The notes: generated from the letters alone by a model not told the origin. A stretch of 64,000 nucleotides of DNA from Beta vulgaris subsp. vulgaris (GCF_026745355.1 NC_079209.1:9907555-9971554); one strand, 5' to 3'. Counted from the first letter of the stretch, positions 21,817 to 32,659 are shown. Numbers and translations: made by a program.

Positions 21817-21859
21817 TATTGTTTAATCTGTATTTTAGATACATATAATAAAAGCTATA

Positions 21860-23220
21860 TGTTGAACCCTAGTTTTGATGATGACAAAAGAACAAAGATG
21901 CAAACTAAGTAGTGAACTAATAAGGTATTTTAAGTGTATGATTTTTAAGGTATCATCGAAAGGAACAAAGAGAATACTAAGTCAAGGAAGAAGTCAAGTT
22001 AGGATTTCGAAGACTAAAGTGAAGATGTTTCCCAAGTTGATACTGGAGCAGCATTGGATCAAGAAGAATAAAGCAAGACGTTTTATTTTCTAGTTCCATT
22101 GTAAAGGAACAAGTAATGTTGGTAAGGAACATTAGCAGTCTTATTTGAGAATGAGAGTTTGTTCCTCTGTAAGGAACAAACGAATTGGCACTAATCAAAT
22201 CTGTTAAAGGAACTTAACAAGTAAAAGGAACTAGACTTAGGCTTGAAGCAGTATAACGGTTCAATCATGGAAGTTGAGTAAGTCATGCCTAAATAATAGG
22301 TAACCGTTTTTTATCTAAGAGAAAATCAGTTTTTATGGAAAATCTTTTTGAGAAAAAGATTTTGTTTTTCGAAAAAGAAAAGAAGAGTATTATTCGGTTT
22401 TTAAAGATTTTATTTAAAAGATAATATTTTCTTAAAAGATTTAATTTCAGTTTTAATATTAAATCTGTTTTAAATTAAACTGATTTTCGGATAAAGCTCA
22501 AGTAACTCCTATAATCTAGGAGCAGTAACAATAACATGTCCACGTCCAAAGCAGTGATCATGGGATCATGGGATGTGTTAAGGAACGTGTTCCTTAAGGG
22601 AAGGAACATCATGGGATAATGGTTTTCGACATGAACACAATTTTAATTCCCATGTTCTACATTATTGTCACTATAAATATTGAAGTCTAAATAAGTTCCA
22701 AAGTGTGTCTGACTAAGTAATTAAGTGAGTTTAACTAATTAAGTGTCAGTGCCTTCATTCTCTCATAATAGCCATTTGTTCTTTGCTTACTTACTCTAAT
22801 TCCACTAAGCTTATTTCGATCAATTGTATTTTGGTTTTTGGGGTAAGGGCATTGAGTGAAGTTCTGAAGAGAGAAGCTTTGAGTAAAGCTAGTAAGAGTG
22901 AGAAAACTTCGAGTAATAGAGGAACTGCTGTTAAGGGAACAGTGGCTCAGGAACTTGAGTTTAGGAACTCAAGGTGTGGCTTGAGAATAGAATTAGGTTG
23001 TAACAAAGTTGTTTGGCCTAATTAGTGAAATAGTTGAGTTTAAAATCCCTAGTGATCGAGGTTGTTTCTTCTTGTTGGGCCCAAGAAGTTTTTCCTCGTA
23101 AAAATCTCTTGTGTTCCTCTAGCTTGTTTATTTGTTTAAGTTTAAATTTCCGCAAAAAGTTACGTTTATTTCTACACATACAATTCACCCCCCTCCTATA
23201 GTGTTCCTAGGGAAATAACA
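21860..23220 (+). mobile_element. Ty1/copia solo LTR (1361 bp)
   Basis: TGTTGAACCCTAGTTTTGAT at the left, ending GGAAATAACA. The termini TGTT/AACA are inverted, and a perfect 5-bp TSD CTATA flanks it (21855-21859, 23221-23225). The TGATGATGACAA start and the ACAATTCACCCCCCTCC near the 3' end are typical of long copia LTRs such as SIRE/Maximus. No internal domain lies beside it, so it is the product of LTR-LTR recombination. Open frames inside are not genes. Confidence 0.9.
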
Positions 23221-23237
23221 CTATAAGAATAATGTAC

Positions 23238-23480
23238 TACTCCATCCATTTATTTTTAATTTACTCACTTTACTTTGGGGGAGAGAACTAAGGTGGAATT
23301 ACAAAAGTATGAAAGAGAAACTGGAAAGGTGGAGAGAGAAACTAAAAAGTGGGTTAATATACTCACTTCACTTTGGGTTAAAAGGAGGACATGGGTGGAA
23401 AAAGAGAATAAAGTACATGGGGTATGTTACCAAGAATCGAAATTCACTTTGGGTTTATTTGTGTCACCATTGATGGGTGC
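23238..23480. mobile_element. Truncated Stowaway-like MITE
   Basis: Starts TACTCCATCCATTTATTTTT and contains the CACTTTACTTTGGGGGAGA segment that appears inverted in the element at 39357-39634. The right terminal repeat is not recognisable. Confidence 0.45.
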
Positions 23481-23502
23481 TTAATTCCTAGATTAGGCCG
23501 GC

Positions 23503-23816
<314 letters not shown>

Positions 23817-23912
23817 AATCCGTTAAAAATAGACCCACAAAAAATTAAATTTAAAAGAGAGAAAATTGAGAAATGGCTATTTGATAAAATGAGGAGAAAT
23901 CGAGTTAGTGAA

Positions 23913-24064
23913 TAAATAGCCATTTACGGTGACGAAAATACTGATAATTGTGACGAATAGAGGTAATCAAGAGAGTTAAAGTTATCGACGACTTTGGTAA
24001 AAGGTGGGTTTCGATCGACAATTGTGTATTCGGGTTTGGTTGATGTTGTAATGTCCGTGTTCAT
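23913..24064 (-). pseudogene. Complex I 20.9/21 kDa subunit, first-exon pseudogene
   Basis: From ATG 24064 the minus strand reads MNTDITTSTKPEY, then VDRNPPFTKVV, then SLDYL. This is the N-terminus I recognise from the plant mitochondrial NADH-ubiquinone oxidoreductase 20.9/21 kDa subunit (Arabidopsis At4g16450 type). The protein is an accessory subunit of respiratory complex I. After codon 35, near 23959, one base appears lost. The family sequence continues in the next frame (FVTIISIFVTV, GYL) for about 15 codons and then stops matching, near an expected exon end. No further exons are found nearby. A 5' leader, open in frame back to about 24244, is retained. It is probably a gene fragment moved here. 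It lies between two MITEs of one family. Confidence 0.65.
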
Positions 24065-24468
24065 TTTGTTTCTTTCTTTTTCGGGTGATCGGAGGTCCGG
24101 TAATGTAGATTTCGGGTGGTAGTATGGTCGTTTCTTATTGTTGGGGATGGTTGCTCCGGTGCAACATTTATCTGGAGGAGAACATTGGAAACAACAAACA
24201 AGTTTGAACAGAGGGGAGTGAAAGATAGGTGGTGGGTGGTCCAATTAATCCTTCGTGTGGTAAATTTGATAAATTTAGTGAATTAAAAATCTAAAATTCA
24301 ATCAACTTTGTTTTAAATTAGTTAGACCAATCAAATGACTACATATATCGTATTTAACCTATAAAACAGGTTGTCATCACTCATTAGGTATAACATTTAA
24401 TTTGAAAAAAATACCCCTACAAGTTTAACTTGCTCTAAAATAATCAAAAAAATTACTTATTTTGAAAA

Positions 24469-24837
24469 GAGGGCTTAGTTCTCCCCAGCTTATTTTCAGT
24501 TCAGTTCAGTTCAGTTCAGTTCAGTTCAATTCAGTTCAGTTCAGTTCAATTCAGTTCAGTTCAGTTCAATTCAGTTCAGTTCAGATCAGTTCAGTTCAGT
24601 TCAGACCAGTTCAGTTCAGTTCAGTTCAGTTCAGCTCTTGACAATACTTTTACTCTCACATATCACTATTCATTTCAGTTCAGTTCAGTTCAATTCAGTT
24701 CAGTTCAGTTCAGATCAGTTCAGTTCAGATCAGTTCAGTTCAGTTCAATTCAGTTCAGTTCAATTCAGATCAGTTCAGTTCAATTCAGTTCAGTTCAGTT
24801 CAGTTCAGCTGTTTTTTGCCGAAGAGAACAGGCTTAA
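24469..24837. mobile_element. MITE with TTCAG-repeat arms
   Basis: Inverted ends GGGCTTAGTTCTC and GAGAACAGGCTT enclose two arrays of (TTCAG)n, 24496-24634 and 24674-24809. These include TTCAATTCAG and AGATCAGTTC variants and are separated by about 40 bp of unique sequence. Same family as 23503-23816, in which ACTGAA units form the arms. Repeat frames give spurious VQFSSVQF peptides. Confidence 0.75.
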
Positions 24838-24844
24838 AAGTTAG

Positions 24845-25142
24845 CTTATTTAAAACAATTTTTCTTATATATTTTTGGTGCCAAAGATTTTTTATGACGT
24901 AAAGAGATAGTTTCTGTTAATGTTAATCTACTGAGTAAATGATACTTGTTGTCGGTCCAATAGAATCTCCACGATGAATATTTGCATGCTTGAATTATTG
25001 TATTGTTAGTACTTGATGAATGATGATCGAGTACGATAGGCGAAAGGAATGTAGACAATGAGATGATTGAGGATGCGTCTGCGTTGATACAACTGCATTA
25101 TAAATTCATAATCATTAATCATCGTGTAGTAAGTTATCGTTA
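24845..25142. other. Intergenic, unassigned
   Basis: No recognisable feature. Confidence 0.4.
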
Positions 25143-25296
25143 GGGCCGTCTTGAAGATTTTGGAACCCCGGTTCTAACATGAAAATTTTACCCCTAAATT
25201 TGTAGAAAATAAAGATGGAAGATTAGAGTTCTAAAGACGAAAAGTTTAAAATCTAAAGATAAACATTGACAAATGGGGTATCGTTGATTCAAGCTT
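25143..25296. mobile_element. hAT-type MITE fragment
   Basis: Starts TAGGGCCGTCTTGAAGATTT and is colinear with the left part of 20720-20987 (CCCCGGTTCTAACAT, AGATTAGAGTTCTAAAGA). The right end is missing or obscured by the SINE that follows. Confidence 0.65.
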
Positions 25297-25310
25297 GTTT
25301 TTACATCTTT

Positions 25311-25446
25311 TTTTTTTTTTTTTTTTGATTCATTTGAGCCACGAAGGCGGTACAAAGTATAAAAGAGGGGAGGGGGAGATTCGAACCTGTGACCTATCGT
25401 TCACAGCACCTCAATCTGAACCACTAGGCCAAGATATCCTTGGTTA
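25311..25446 (-). mobile_element. tRNA-derived SINE (136 bp) with 14-bp TSD
   Basis: Perfect direct repeat GTTTTTACATCTTT at 25297-25310 and 25447-25460. On the minus strand an A box TGGCCTAGTGG (25421-25431) and a B box GGTTCGAATCT (25377-25387) are spaced as in tRNA. The element ends in a poly(A) tract, seen as poly(T) at the left. Confidence 0.9.
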
Positions 25447-25614
25447 GTTTTTACATCTTTATATAAGGTATTCCCCCCCTTCTTAATTATTATAATGGCA
25501 AAATTAGGGGAGTTAAGTTGAACCATTCATGAGCAACTCGGTTAAAATTGGTTCAACGTTTGACTCGAGTTGGTCCGACTCAAGCTCAAATCCAACTTAT
25601 ACGACATTAAGGAG

Positions 25615-26184
25615 TAGGGCCGTCTTAAACAATTCAGGGGCCCTGTGTTAATTTTAAATTTAGGCCCCAAAATTTTTTTTGAATATATAACTACGACATA
25701 TGTAAAAATACATACGAGGCATATAATGTCATATTTGTTATTTCAAACGACAAAATTCATAGTTGAGAATAAACTAATACTACCTAAGAACGAGAAATCT
25801 TTATCATTATTTAAAACTTGAATGTAAAAAATGAAAAATATTAAGAGTTAATTTGGTAAAAAAAAAAAGATAAATTTCTAGAGTTGGTAATTTTCCACGA
25901 AAATGATACTTGAATTTTTTTTTTGAGAAAAGCATACTTGCTTTTATTAGTTTGATTGTATATAAATAAAAGAGGAAAAAAAGGGGCTCAAAAGCTACCT
26001 TGTAGGATTTGAACCCTTGACTAAATATAAAGACAAGGAATCATTATAAGGTGGTACCAATGTGCTACAACATAAACCTTTGCTATTCTACCACAACAAC
26101 ATAATTATAAACTGATTTCGGGGCCCTATTGACTTGGGGGCCCCGTGCAATGGGTCTGTTTGCACAGCCCATTCACCGGCCCTG
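25615..26184. mobile_element. hAT-type element (570 bp) nested in a hAT
   Basis: Perfect 8-bp TSD TTAAGGAG (25607-25614, 26185-26192) with inverted ends TAGGGCCG and CGGCCCTG. It shares GGGGCCCTGTG and GGGGCCCCGTGCAATGGG motifs with the 2806 and 20720 elements. It contains a SINE. Confidence 0.88.
25911..26083 (-). mobile_element. tRNA-derived SINE inside the hAT element
   Basis: A poly(T) at about 25916-25923 (poly(A) on the minus strand), a B box GGTTCAAATCC (complement of GGATTTGAACC near 26008) and an A-box-like TAGCACATTGGTACC upstream of it. Exact ends approximate. Confidence 0.55.
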
Positions 26185-26599
26185 TTAAGGAGTCTAGTTA
26201 AGCTGCAACCTAAATTCGACTTGATAAGCTCGTGAGCTGCTCGATAAATTTTTATCTATATCTATATTACAACATATTAAATGTCAATTATTTTTAGGAT
26301 AAGATGTATACTAAACTGATAAAGTATAAGTTACTTTAAATGATTATTAAAATTAAGAATTGCACATTAAATACATAAAGGTAACATATTAATTCAAAAA
26401 AGAAGAAACTTTATTCTAAATAATTTAGGAACCCAGGCATATATCTTCTTGCAAGCAAATTAAACTCGACTCAAACCTTAATGAGTGTAATCAATATAGA
26501 TAATTTCAAGTTTAATAAGGAATAACTCGACTCGACACCTTAATAGGACAAGTCGAGCCGAGCATAACTTGTGACCGACTGATTCAATAAGCACCACTA

Positions 26600-26999
26600 G
26601 ACGAAACGTATGAATATTATATTAAAGGAAAAAATTTAGAGTATTATAATTAATAAAATATTATTATATATAAAATATAATTTGATCTAATATATGATTA
26701 AACTAACTTTTAGTCTCGTGCATTGCACGTTTATAGTTATATGTAAAACAAGTGACACTATTCAATTACTTTCACTTTTGGTTATATATACATAGTTTAA
26801 CAAGAAACAATTATGTACTCTATGAAGCTTAGCAAAAAATTATTTCTATAGATGATGGTATTTTTTTTATTTTTATTTTCCTTGTTTAAGGTATATTGCA
26901 CTTTATCTTGAGATTAGTTCATGAATTCTTAGAAATCGTGATAGAAACATTTATAACTATTTGATTTTAAGTATTTTTGAAGTCTGGGATTGTTCCACT
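26600..26999. other. Intergenic with a possible Helitron 3' end
   Basis: At 26703-26735, AACTTTTAGTCTCGTGCATT and then GCACG is an inverted, slightly eroded Helitron-like terminus (hairpin CGTGC-ATT-GCACG, wrong last bases). No matching 5' end seen. The rest is AT-rich with nothing assigned. Confidence 0.3.
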
Positions 27000-27528
27000 T
27001 GTTGAGTAATAAACCGCACAACTATATTTTAAGCCACTAAAATGAATTTCTGGTTGGACAGTGTGTGTACTCAGTTTTTCTGATTTTGTTCTTCGAACCT
27101 GTCCTGGTGGGGGCAGGGTTCATTGTTAGTGATTTTGCAGGGTTGATGTCGAGGTCGTGGAATATGATTATTGATCAAGAAGAAGAGTTTTATGTTATGA
27201 AATGGTGGGCTGAGGTTAAAGTTGGATGTTTTGTTTCAAAGTATTCGTAATCTGTTATTTGATTTTCAAGTTGTTATATTGTGGGCCCCTGACCCACAGA
27301 TCCAGGATCGTTTTTATAGGTTTAGTTTCCGCTGTAAATAAATGCAAATTCGAGGTTTGTTAAGTGTTGATTGTGTTTTGTGTATCTTAAGTGTGATTAG
27401 TTAGCAGCTCGGAAGTGCGGGCTGTTACAGGTGTGAATAAATGTAAATTCGAGGTTTGTTAAGTGTTGATTGTGTTTTGTGTATCTTAATTGTGATTAGT
27501 TAGCAGCTCGGAAGTGCGGGCTGTTACA
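27000..27528 (+). mobile_element. Truncated LTR with a duplicated 3' end
   Basis: The sequence ends GAAGTGCGGGCTGTTACA, an LTR-like terminus. It carries a U5-like stretch, and the final 98 bp are present twice in tandem (27332-27429 and 27431-27528, differing at a few bases). No left TG end or TSD found. Family uncertain, possibly gypsy. A 61-codon frame at 27065 is not supported as a gene. Confidence 0.45.
27332..27528. repeat. 98-bp tandem duplication
   Basis: Two copies of a unit running from TGTAAATAAATGCAAATTCG (or TGTGAATAAATGTAAATTCG) to AGTGCGGGCTGTTACA, about 95% identical by eye. Confidence 0.92.
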
Positions 27529-27900
27529 CTATCTATCATAAATTCTTATAGAAGCTAATTTTTCATATGTTTCATATAAGACCTTCTTAATTACCATGAT
27601 TTATGGTAAGACGTGGATAACTTACTCTTCTAAAGGGATCACTTATTGTACATGATCTTTTTAAGACATGAGGTGACCCATTATCTAAAAGTGACTCATT
27701 TAATTCATAGAGTGACCCTTCTAACTTACAAAGTGAACCTGAACCTTTTAAGTAACAAAGTGAGTTAAACTTACACGAATTTTATAGTAAGGTGGTCTTA
27801 CACAAGACATACTATAAAAGTTTTATCTTTATGGTTGTCATCCTTCACAAGGACTCTCATGTTTAAGGTCCTTGGGATTTTTCTTTACACAAAACAGAAG
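27529..27900. other. Intergenic, unassigned
   Basis: Contains short GTGACCCTTT/AAGTGACTCATTT repeats but no recognisable feature. Confidence 0.35.
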
Positions 27901-27927
27901 AACACACACACAACACACCACACACAC

Positions 27928-28008
<81 letters not shown>
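27901..28008. repeat. (CA)n microsatellite followed by (TA)n
   Basis: About 108 bp of CA dinucleotides, imperfect at the start, then ATATATATAT to about 28020. Confidence 0.98.
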
Positions 28009-28009
<1 letters not shown>

Positions 28010-28194
28010 TATATATATATTCAATTCCCGGTAAGAACCACACTCTAAAATGAAAACTAAGAACTAACTTAGATCATTAAAATTAGATGGTCTATATCAC
28101 TCCATGCGAATCACAAGAAATTGCCTAACCTAAGAACTCTAAACCAAGACAAGTTCTCAATACTCCACCATACAAAATCATAAATTCTTATAAA

Positions 28195-29341
28195 AGACGG
28201 TATCACATTAGTGCTAACGTGAGACCAACTGATGTCATGCTAACATCACACACGTGCATCATACCAGCAGTGGTATTAATTAGTTAAACGCTTGAATTTA
28301 TTAGTTATACTAACATTAAATTACTTGTGGATGAATTAGTTAGCGCTGAAGTATATTATTTAAGCATTGGATTATGTTAGTTAAGCGTTTGGATCTATTA
28401 GTTATGCTAGTGAAACCATCTAATTTCCCCCTTAATTTATATTTTCTCTCTCCTATGGCAACTCTAATTTCTATCTCTTATGTCTCTCTCTTTTACCAAC
28501 TCGTGTTTCTCTTTCATCTGCACTTCCATTTCCCTCTCCTCCACCCAACTTACATTTCTACCTGAAGCCCATGTCTCTTTCTTTTCTTTTTTGAATATAT
28601 GGAATTTTCAACTATATTATGTCCTTTTTCGCGACTTCTTCAATCATGATGATTAGAATTTCTCAAAGCACTTTGTTTCCCTCTATCAATGGGTCTAAAG
28701 TCTAATGAATCTCTTATTATGAGTTACAGCTTTTAGGTAGAAAGTTACATTTTTTTCAGGTCAGTATTTATGGTTTTCTTGTGATTAGTCATCATTTCTA
28801 GGTACATAGTTATGCAACTGGGTAAATAGTTATATTTGTAATGTTAATAGTTATGTTTTTTAGTTATTAGTAATTATTTATAGGTTACTAGTTATACCTT
28901 CCATGTAATTAGTTATAGTTATGGCTCTGGATAAATTGTTAGATTTGCAAGGTTAATAGTTATGATTTTTAGTTATTCATAATTGTTTACACGTTATTAG
29001 TTATAGTTTTCATATTAATAGTTATAGTTATGGTTTTGGATTAATGTTTATATTTGTAAGCTTAATACTTAATAGTTATGGTTTTTAGTAATCAGTAAAA
29101 TGCATTATAATCTGGTTTCTATGATACAACTAATATACTTCAATGTTTTAAATAATATAATTCAACGCTTAATATCTAACTAATATACATCACTGCTTAA
29201 CTAAGTCATCCAGAAGCAATTTAAGGTCAGCATAACTAATAGGTCCAACCGCTTAACTAATTCTATTGTTGGTTTGATGCACATGCGTGATGTCAGCATG
29301 ACATCAACTGGTCTCACATTAACACTAATGTGATACCTTCT
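28195..29341. mobile_element. MULE-like element with TIRs over 70 bp
   Basis: Left GACGGTATCACATTAGTGCT, then GTGAGACCAACTGATGTCAT, is mirrored at the right as ATGACATCAACTGGTCTCAC, then AATGTGATACCTTC. Flanks CTTATAAAA and CTTCGAAAA match at 7 of 9 bases, consistent with an eroded 9-bp MULE TSD. The interior is low-complexity TAGTTATAGTT-like sequence (28730-29100). The 63-codon frame at 28374 is not convincing. Confidence 0.75.
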
Positions 29342-29708
29342 CTTCGAAAACACTCATACAAAATATGTCCCTATCACTTTAGATACTTCATTATCTCGAT
29401 CTTTATATCTAACAAATATTATCTTAGTATATCTCTAATAAAAGGATAATGAAATGCAAAACGAGGAGTCAAGAAATCGAGATCTCTTACAAATATTTTT
29501 TATACTTTAAGGGTAGAAGAGTCTTTAAATAAATGAGGAGGGAGCATGACGGGAAATAATATATTTTTCTCATGCTTTTTAAAGATAACAATAGATAACA
29601 CACTTTCCTTTTGGGTTATTCCTTATTAGTTTACCCAATTCTTTTTTTTTCTCGTTTTTGGAATAGGTTCACAAATTGTTTATTATTAATTTTACCTTAT
29701 CACTAGTT

Positions 29709-30782
29709 TTCGAAAACGTGCACTAGATACCCTTTTCCTAACGTCCGTTAAGTCACGGTTAGCTTTATTTACGATTTTGCCATCATTAAACCCTAACCCT
29801 AATCTAACCTAACCCAACCCTAATCCTTACTCTAATACTTCGCCTAAACCCATACTCTTACCCTAACCCTAACTCTTTGGCAGCCCCACCCCCTACCCTT
29901 CCCCCTCCCCCACCGCCGGCCTCCCCACCGCCGGCCTTCCCCAACCCCTACCCTTCAACCCCCCCCACCGCCGGCCTTCCCCACTCCCTGCGCCTCCGTC
30001 ACCGCCGGCCTCCCCACCCCCTGCTCGTCCGTTTGCCGACCACCCCTCACCTTCCCTTTCGAACACCAAACCCCACCCTTCCTCTTCGAACATCGACCAC
30101 CCCTCACCCTCCCTTTCGAACACCAAACCCCACCCTCCCCTTCGAACACCGGAGAGACAGAGAGAAAAATGCGACGAAGGAGGGAGAGAAAAACGCGACT
30201 GCGATGCCAGCTTCGGCAAGCAGAGGAGAGAGAAAACTTTGTTGGAAATTCGTCGCGTTTGGTGTTCGAAAATAGAGGACAGAGGGAGTGGGAGAGGGAG
30301 GGGAGGCCGGCGGTTTGGTGTTCGAAAACACTTCGTGGGCTGCGGGAGAGGGAGAGGGTGGGTGGTTGCGGCAGAGGGAGGGGGAAGGGGTGGGATTGCG
30401 ACGGGAGGAGGGGGAGGGGTGGGAGTTGCGACGGAGGGAGGGGAGGGGTTGGGGGCTGCGGGGGGGAGGGGTGGAGGTTGCGGCAGAGTAAGGTGGGTGA
30501 GGGGATGGTGGAGGGATGGTGGAGGGGGAGGGGGCTGGGTTGGGCTTAGGATTAAGGGTTAGGGTTAGTAATTAGATTAGAGTTAGGGATTAGGTTTAGA
30601 TTTTAGGGTTAGGAGTTAATTGTGGCAAAATAGTAAATAAAGTTAACAGGGAGTTAACGACGGTTAAAAAAAGGGTATTTGGTGCACAAAAATGAAAAGT
30701 CAGGGGTATATGGTGAATTGCTGAAACATTGAGGGTATATTATGTATTTCTTGATTTGTCGGGGGTATTTGGTGAAATAACC
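29709..30782. mobile_element. Long-TIR (MULE-like) element with GC-rich inverted arms
   Basis: Left GTGCACTAGATACCCTTTT and TTTATTTACGATTTTGCC recur inverted at the right as GGCAAAATAGTAAATAAA and AAAGGGTATTTGGTGCAC. Inside, CCCTAACCCTAATC and CCGCCGGCCTCCCC arms face GGGTTAGGGTTAG and GGGGAGGCCGGCGG. TTCGAACACCAAACCCCACC units repeat within. Frames on both strands (29877-30275, 30169-30549 and others) are Pro/Arg/Gly-rich and arise from composition. A captured GC-rich gene piece is possible but unidentified. Confidence 0.6.
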
Positions 30783-30895
30783 GTAATATTTTATCTTTAC
30801 TTCTATGAACTTGCATAGTATAGGTTTTGATCTTGAGACCTCAAGTACATATACTAAAGTCTTAACCACTCGGCTAAGTTGTATTTATTGTTATT
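30783..30895 (-). mobile_element. SINE-like remnant
   Basis: On the minus strand TTAGCCGAGTGGTTAAGAC (A-box region) is followed by GAGGTCTCAAGATCAAAACC, a decayed B box. Ends not resolved. Confidence 0.35.
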
Positions 30896-31159
30896 ATCAT
30901 AAAGCATTATATTAATAAATGAATTTTTTTCTTACCCGGGACATAGTCCGGGCCTAATAACTAGTTTTTCCTCAAATCATGTGCTCAAAGAAGCGGGTAT
31001 ACTAATAAAAATCGAAGGGAGTATAATCTGGCAACAAGTTATTACCAACCGAAATTTAGCAGTCTGAATCACTAGTACTACTTTGCAAAAAAAAGGAAAT
31101 CAATCATATTATTTCTTATAAAGTTAGCAATTTGAGCGTTTGCTAAATACCTAAAATTC

Positions 31160-31587
31160 TACCCCCTTAGTCTCATAATCTAGTGCTTTTATTTCATTTT
31201 TCACGAGAATTAAATTAAACTGAAAAATCAAAAATATAATATTTGCAGTATTTAATGATCTACTTTTTTTTAGAGGATTTAATGATGTACATGTATTGAA
31301 AGCTAACTATCTTTTTAATTTTAATTAAAAAAATTTATGGCTAAAAATAATCAAAACTACATTAAAACTAACAAGGAGTAAATAGTTACTAACATTGAAC
31401 ATCAAAAGAGAATAAATAATGTTTCAATGAAACAAAACAATAACAAAAATTAACCAATAAGATTACATTAAATATTTCTAATAATTAATAGAATTACAAC
31501 CTTAAAATTAGAAATAATTAAAAAGAGAACATTTTTTTGGTCCACCAAGAGAGAATACAAGCACTATATTAAGCGACAAAGGGAATA
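31160..31587. mobile_element. Stowaway-type MITE (428 bp)
   Basis: TACCCCCTTAGTCTCATAAT and TCTAGTGCTTTT at the left mirror AAGCACTATATTAAGCGAC and AAAGGGAATA at the right. Longer than its relatives because of extra AT-rich interior sequence. Confidence 0.75.
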
Positions 31588-31869
31588 GTCCCTTAATCCC
31601 TTTAGAGGATAGACAATGGTTGATTTAAAAATTTGAATCATTAATTATATATTTTAATATTTTCTCTCACTTCCACCTCACTTATGATCTATCATTAATT
31701 TTTATGTTTTTTTTCATCCACAATGGATGATCTACAAGTTTGGGTTTTTTAACCATTGCATTTATTTTCTTAATGCCATTAGATTGATGCCAACTCATCA
31801 TATGGGGCCTACTATTTATTCTCTTTCACGAGCTTTGATTATGATACAACAGTGATCAGATCATTGTAA

Positions 31870-32659
31870 GAGTGTGGCCAATGGTTGATCCAATTTATGG
31901 ATCATGAGGAGAGAGGCAATAAAAAGTCATTAAAGAAATAGGAGAGAGAAAAAAGAGAGGAGAGAAGGTGGATGCTCAGATCGTTATAACGATCTCAAGC
32001 TCCCTTGGCAAAGGTGAGTTCATCACCACATGGCACAAGGTGAGAGGAAGATGAAAATGAAGTGGGCCCCACCTCTGATGCATGGCAAACATCCAATCCT
32101 CCTTATTTCTCCAATCTAATGGCTAGGATTGCACATAATTATTAACGTTGCAAATTTTTACATTGGACATATTGGCAGTTAAAAAAATATTTAAAAAAAA
32201 AAACACCAACGGCTGTATTTTTTTATTATCTATAAATAGAGACCAATATTGAGTTATTTCTACACAACTTATTTTTGAACTCATTTTGTTATTGAAAGTC
32301 ATATTTATTTCCTTTCATCATTTATCCACCCCACAAAAATAAATTCTCTCCTAATAAAGATTAATTATTTTTAATCACTAACATAAAAATTATTTACATT
32401 CAATAATCGTTAATTAATTCTTAAATCATTCATGATAAATAAAAAAGATGGGATGGGAAGGAGATTGAGGAGAGAGAATATATGGTGAGGTATAGTAAAA
32501 AAGTAGGAAAGAGAATGTGAAGATCTAAAATTATAGATCAACTATTGGGGGTGAAGAGATCATAAAAATCAATTGTAGATCATGAATGATGTGGAAGAGT
32601 GAGAAATTAATAAAGTAATTTGATGATCCCAAATTTAAGATCATCCATTGGCCATGCTC
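31870..32659. mobile_element. PIF/Harbinger (Tourist-like) MITE (790 bp)
   Basis: TAA target duplications at 31867-31869 and 32660-32662. Inverted ends GAGTGTGGCCAATGG and CCATTGGCCATGCTC extend into GGTTGATC/GATCATCC. The interior has a TATAAATA (32230) and no transposase. Similar CAATGG motifs just outside suggest it landed in or beside a related element. Confidence 0.8.

Larger units (their letters stand above)
25506..26599. mobile_element. Older hAT-type element split by another hAT
   Basis: Left end TAGGGGAGTTAAGTTG and right end AATAAGCACCACTA correspond to the ends of 1539-2049 (TAGGGGTGATAA and GATAAGCACCCCTA). Both contain AGCTCGTGAGCTGCTCG-type motifs. The TSD is degenerate. It is interrupted by the 25615-26184 element. 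Confidence 0.6.
29432..30964 (+). mobile_element. Putative Helitron (1.5 kb)
   Basis: The candidate 5' end TCTCTAATAAAAGG follows an A at 29431. The 3' end has a hairpin CCCGGG-ACATAG-TCCGGG (about 30935-30952) then CCTAATAACTAG before a T. Both ends fit the A|T insertion rule, but no empty site is available here. It contains the long-TIR GC-rich element 29709-30782. Confidence 0.5.

Noticed and set aside
24638..24844. VQFSSVQF repeat protein
   Set aside because: Translation of the TTCAG array of a MITE.
29788..29875. CCCTAACCCTAA runs suggesting interstitial telomere
   Set aside because: The plant telomere unit is CCCTAAA. Here units are irregular (CCCTAACCCTAATC) and mirrored near 30556-30610 as the arms of a long-TIR element.
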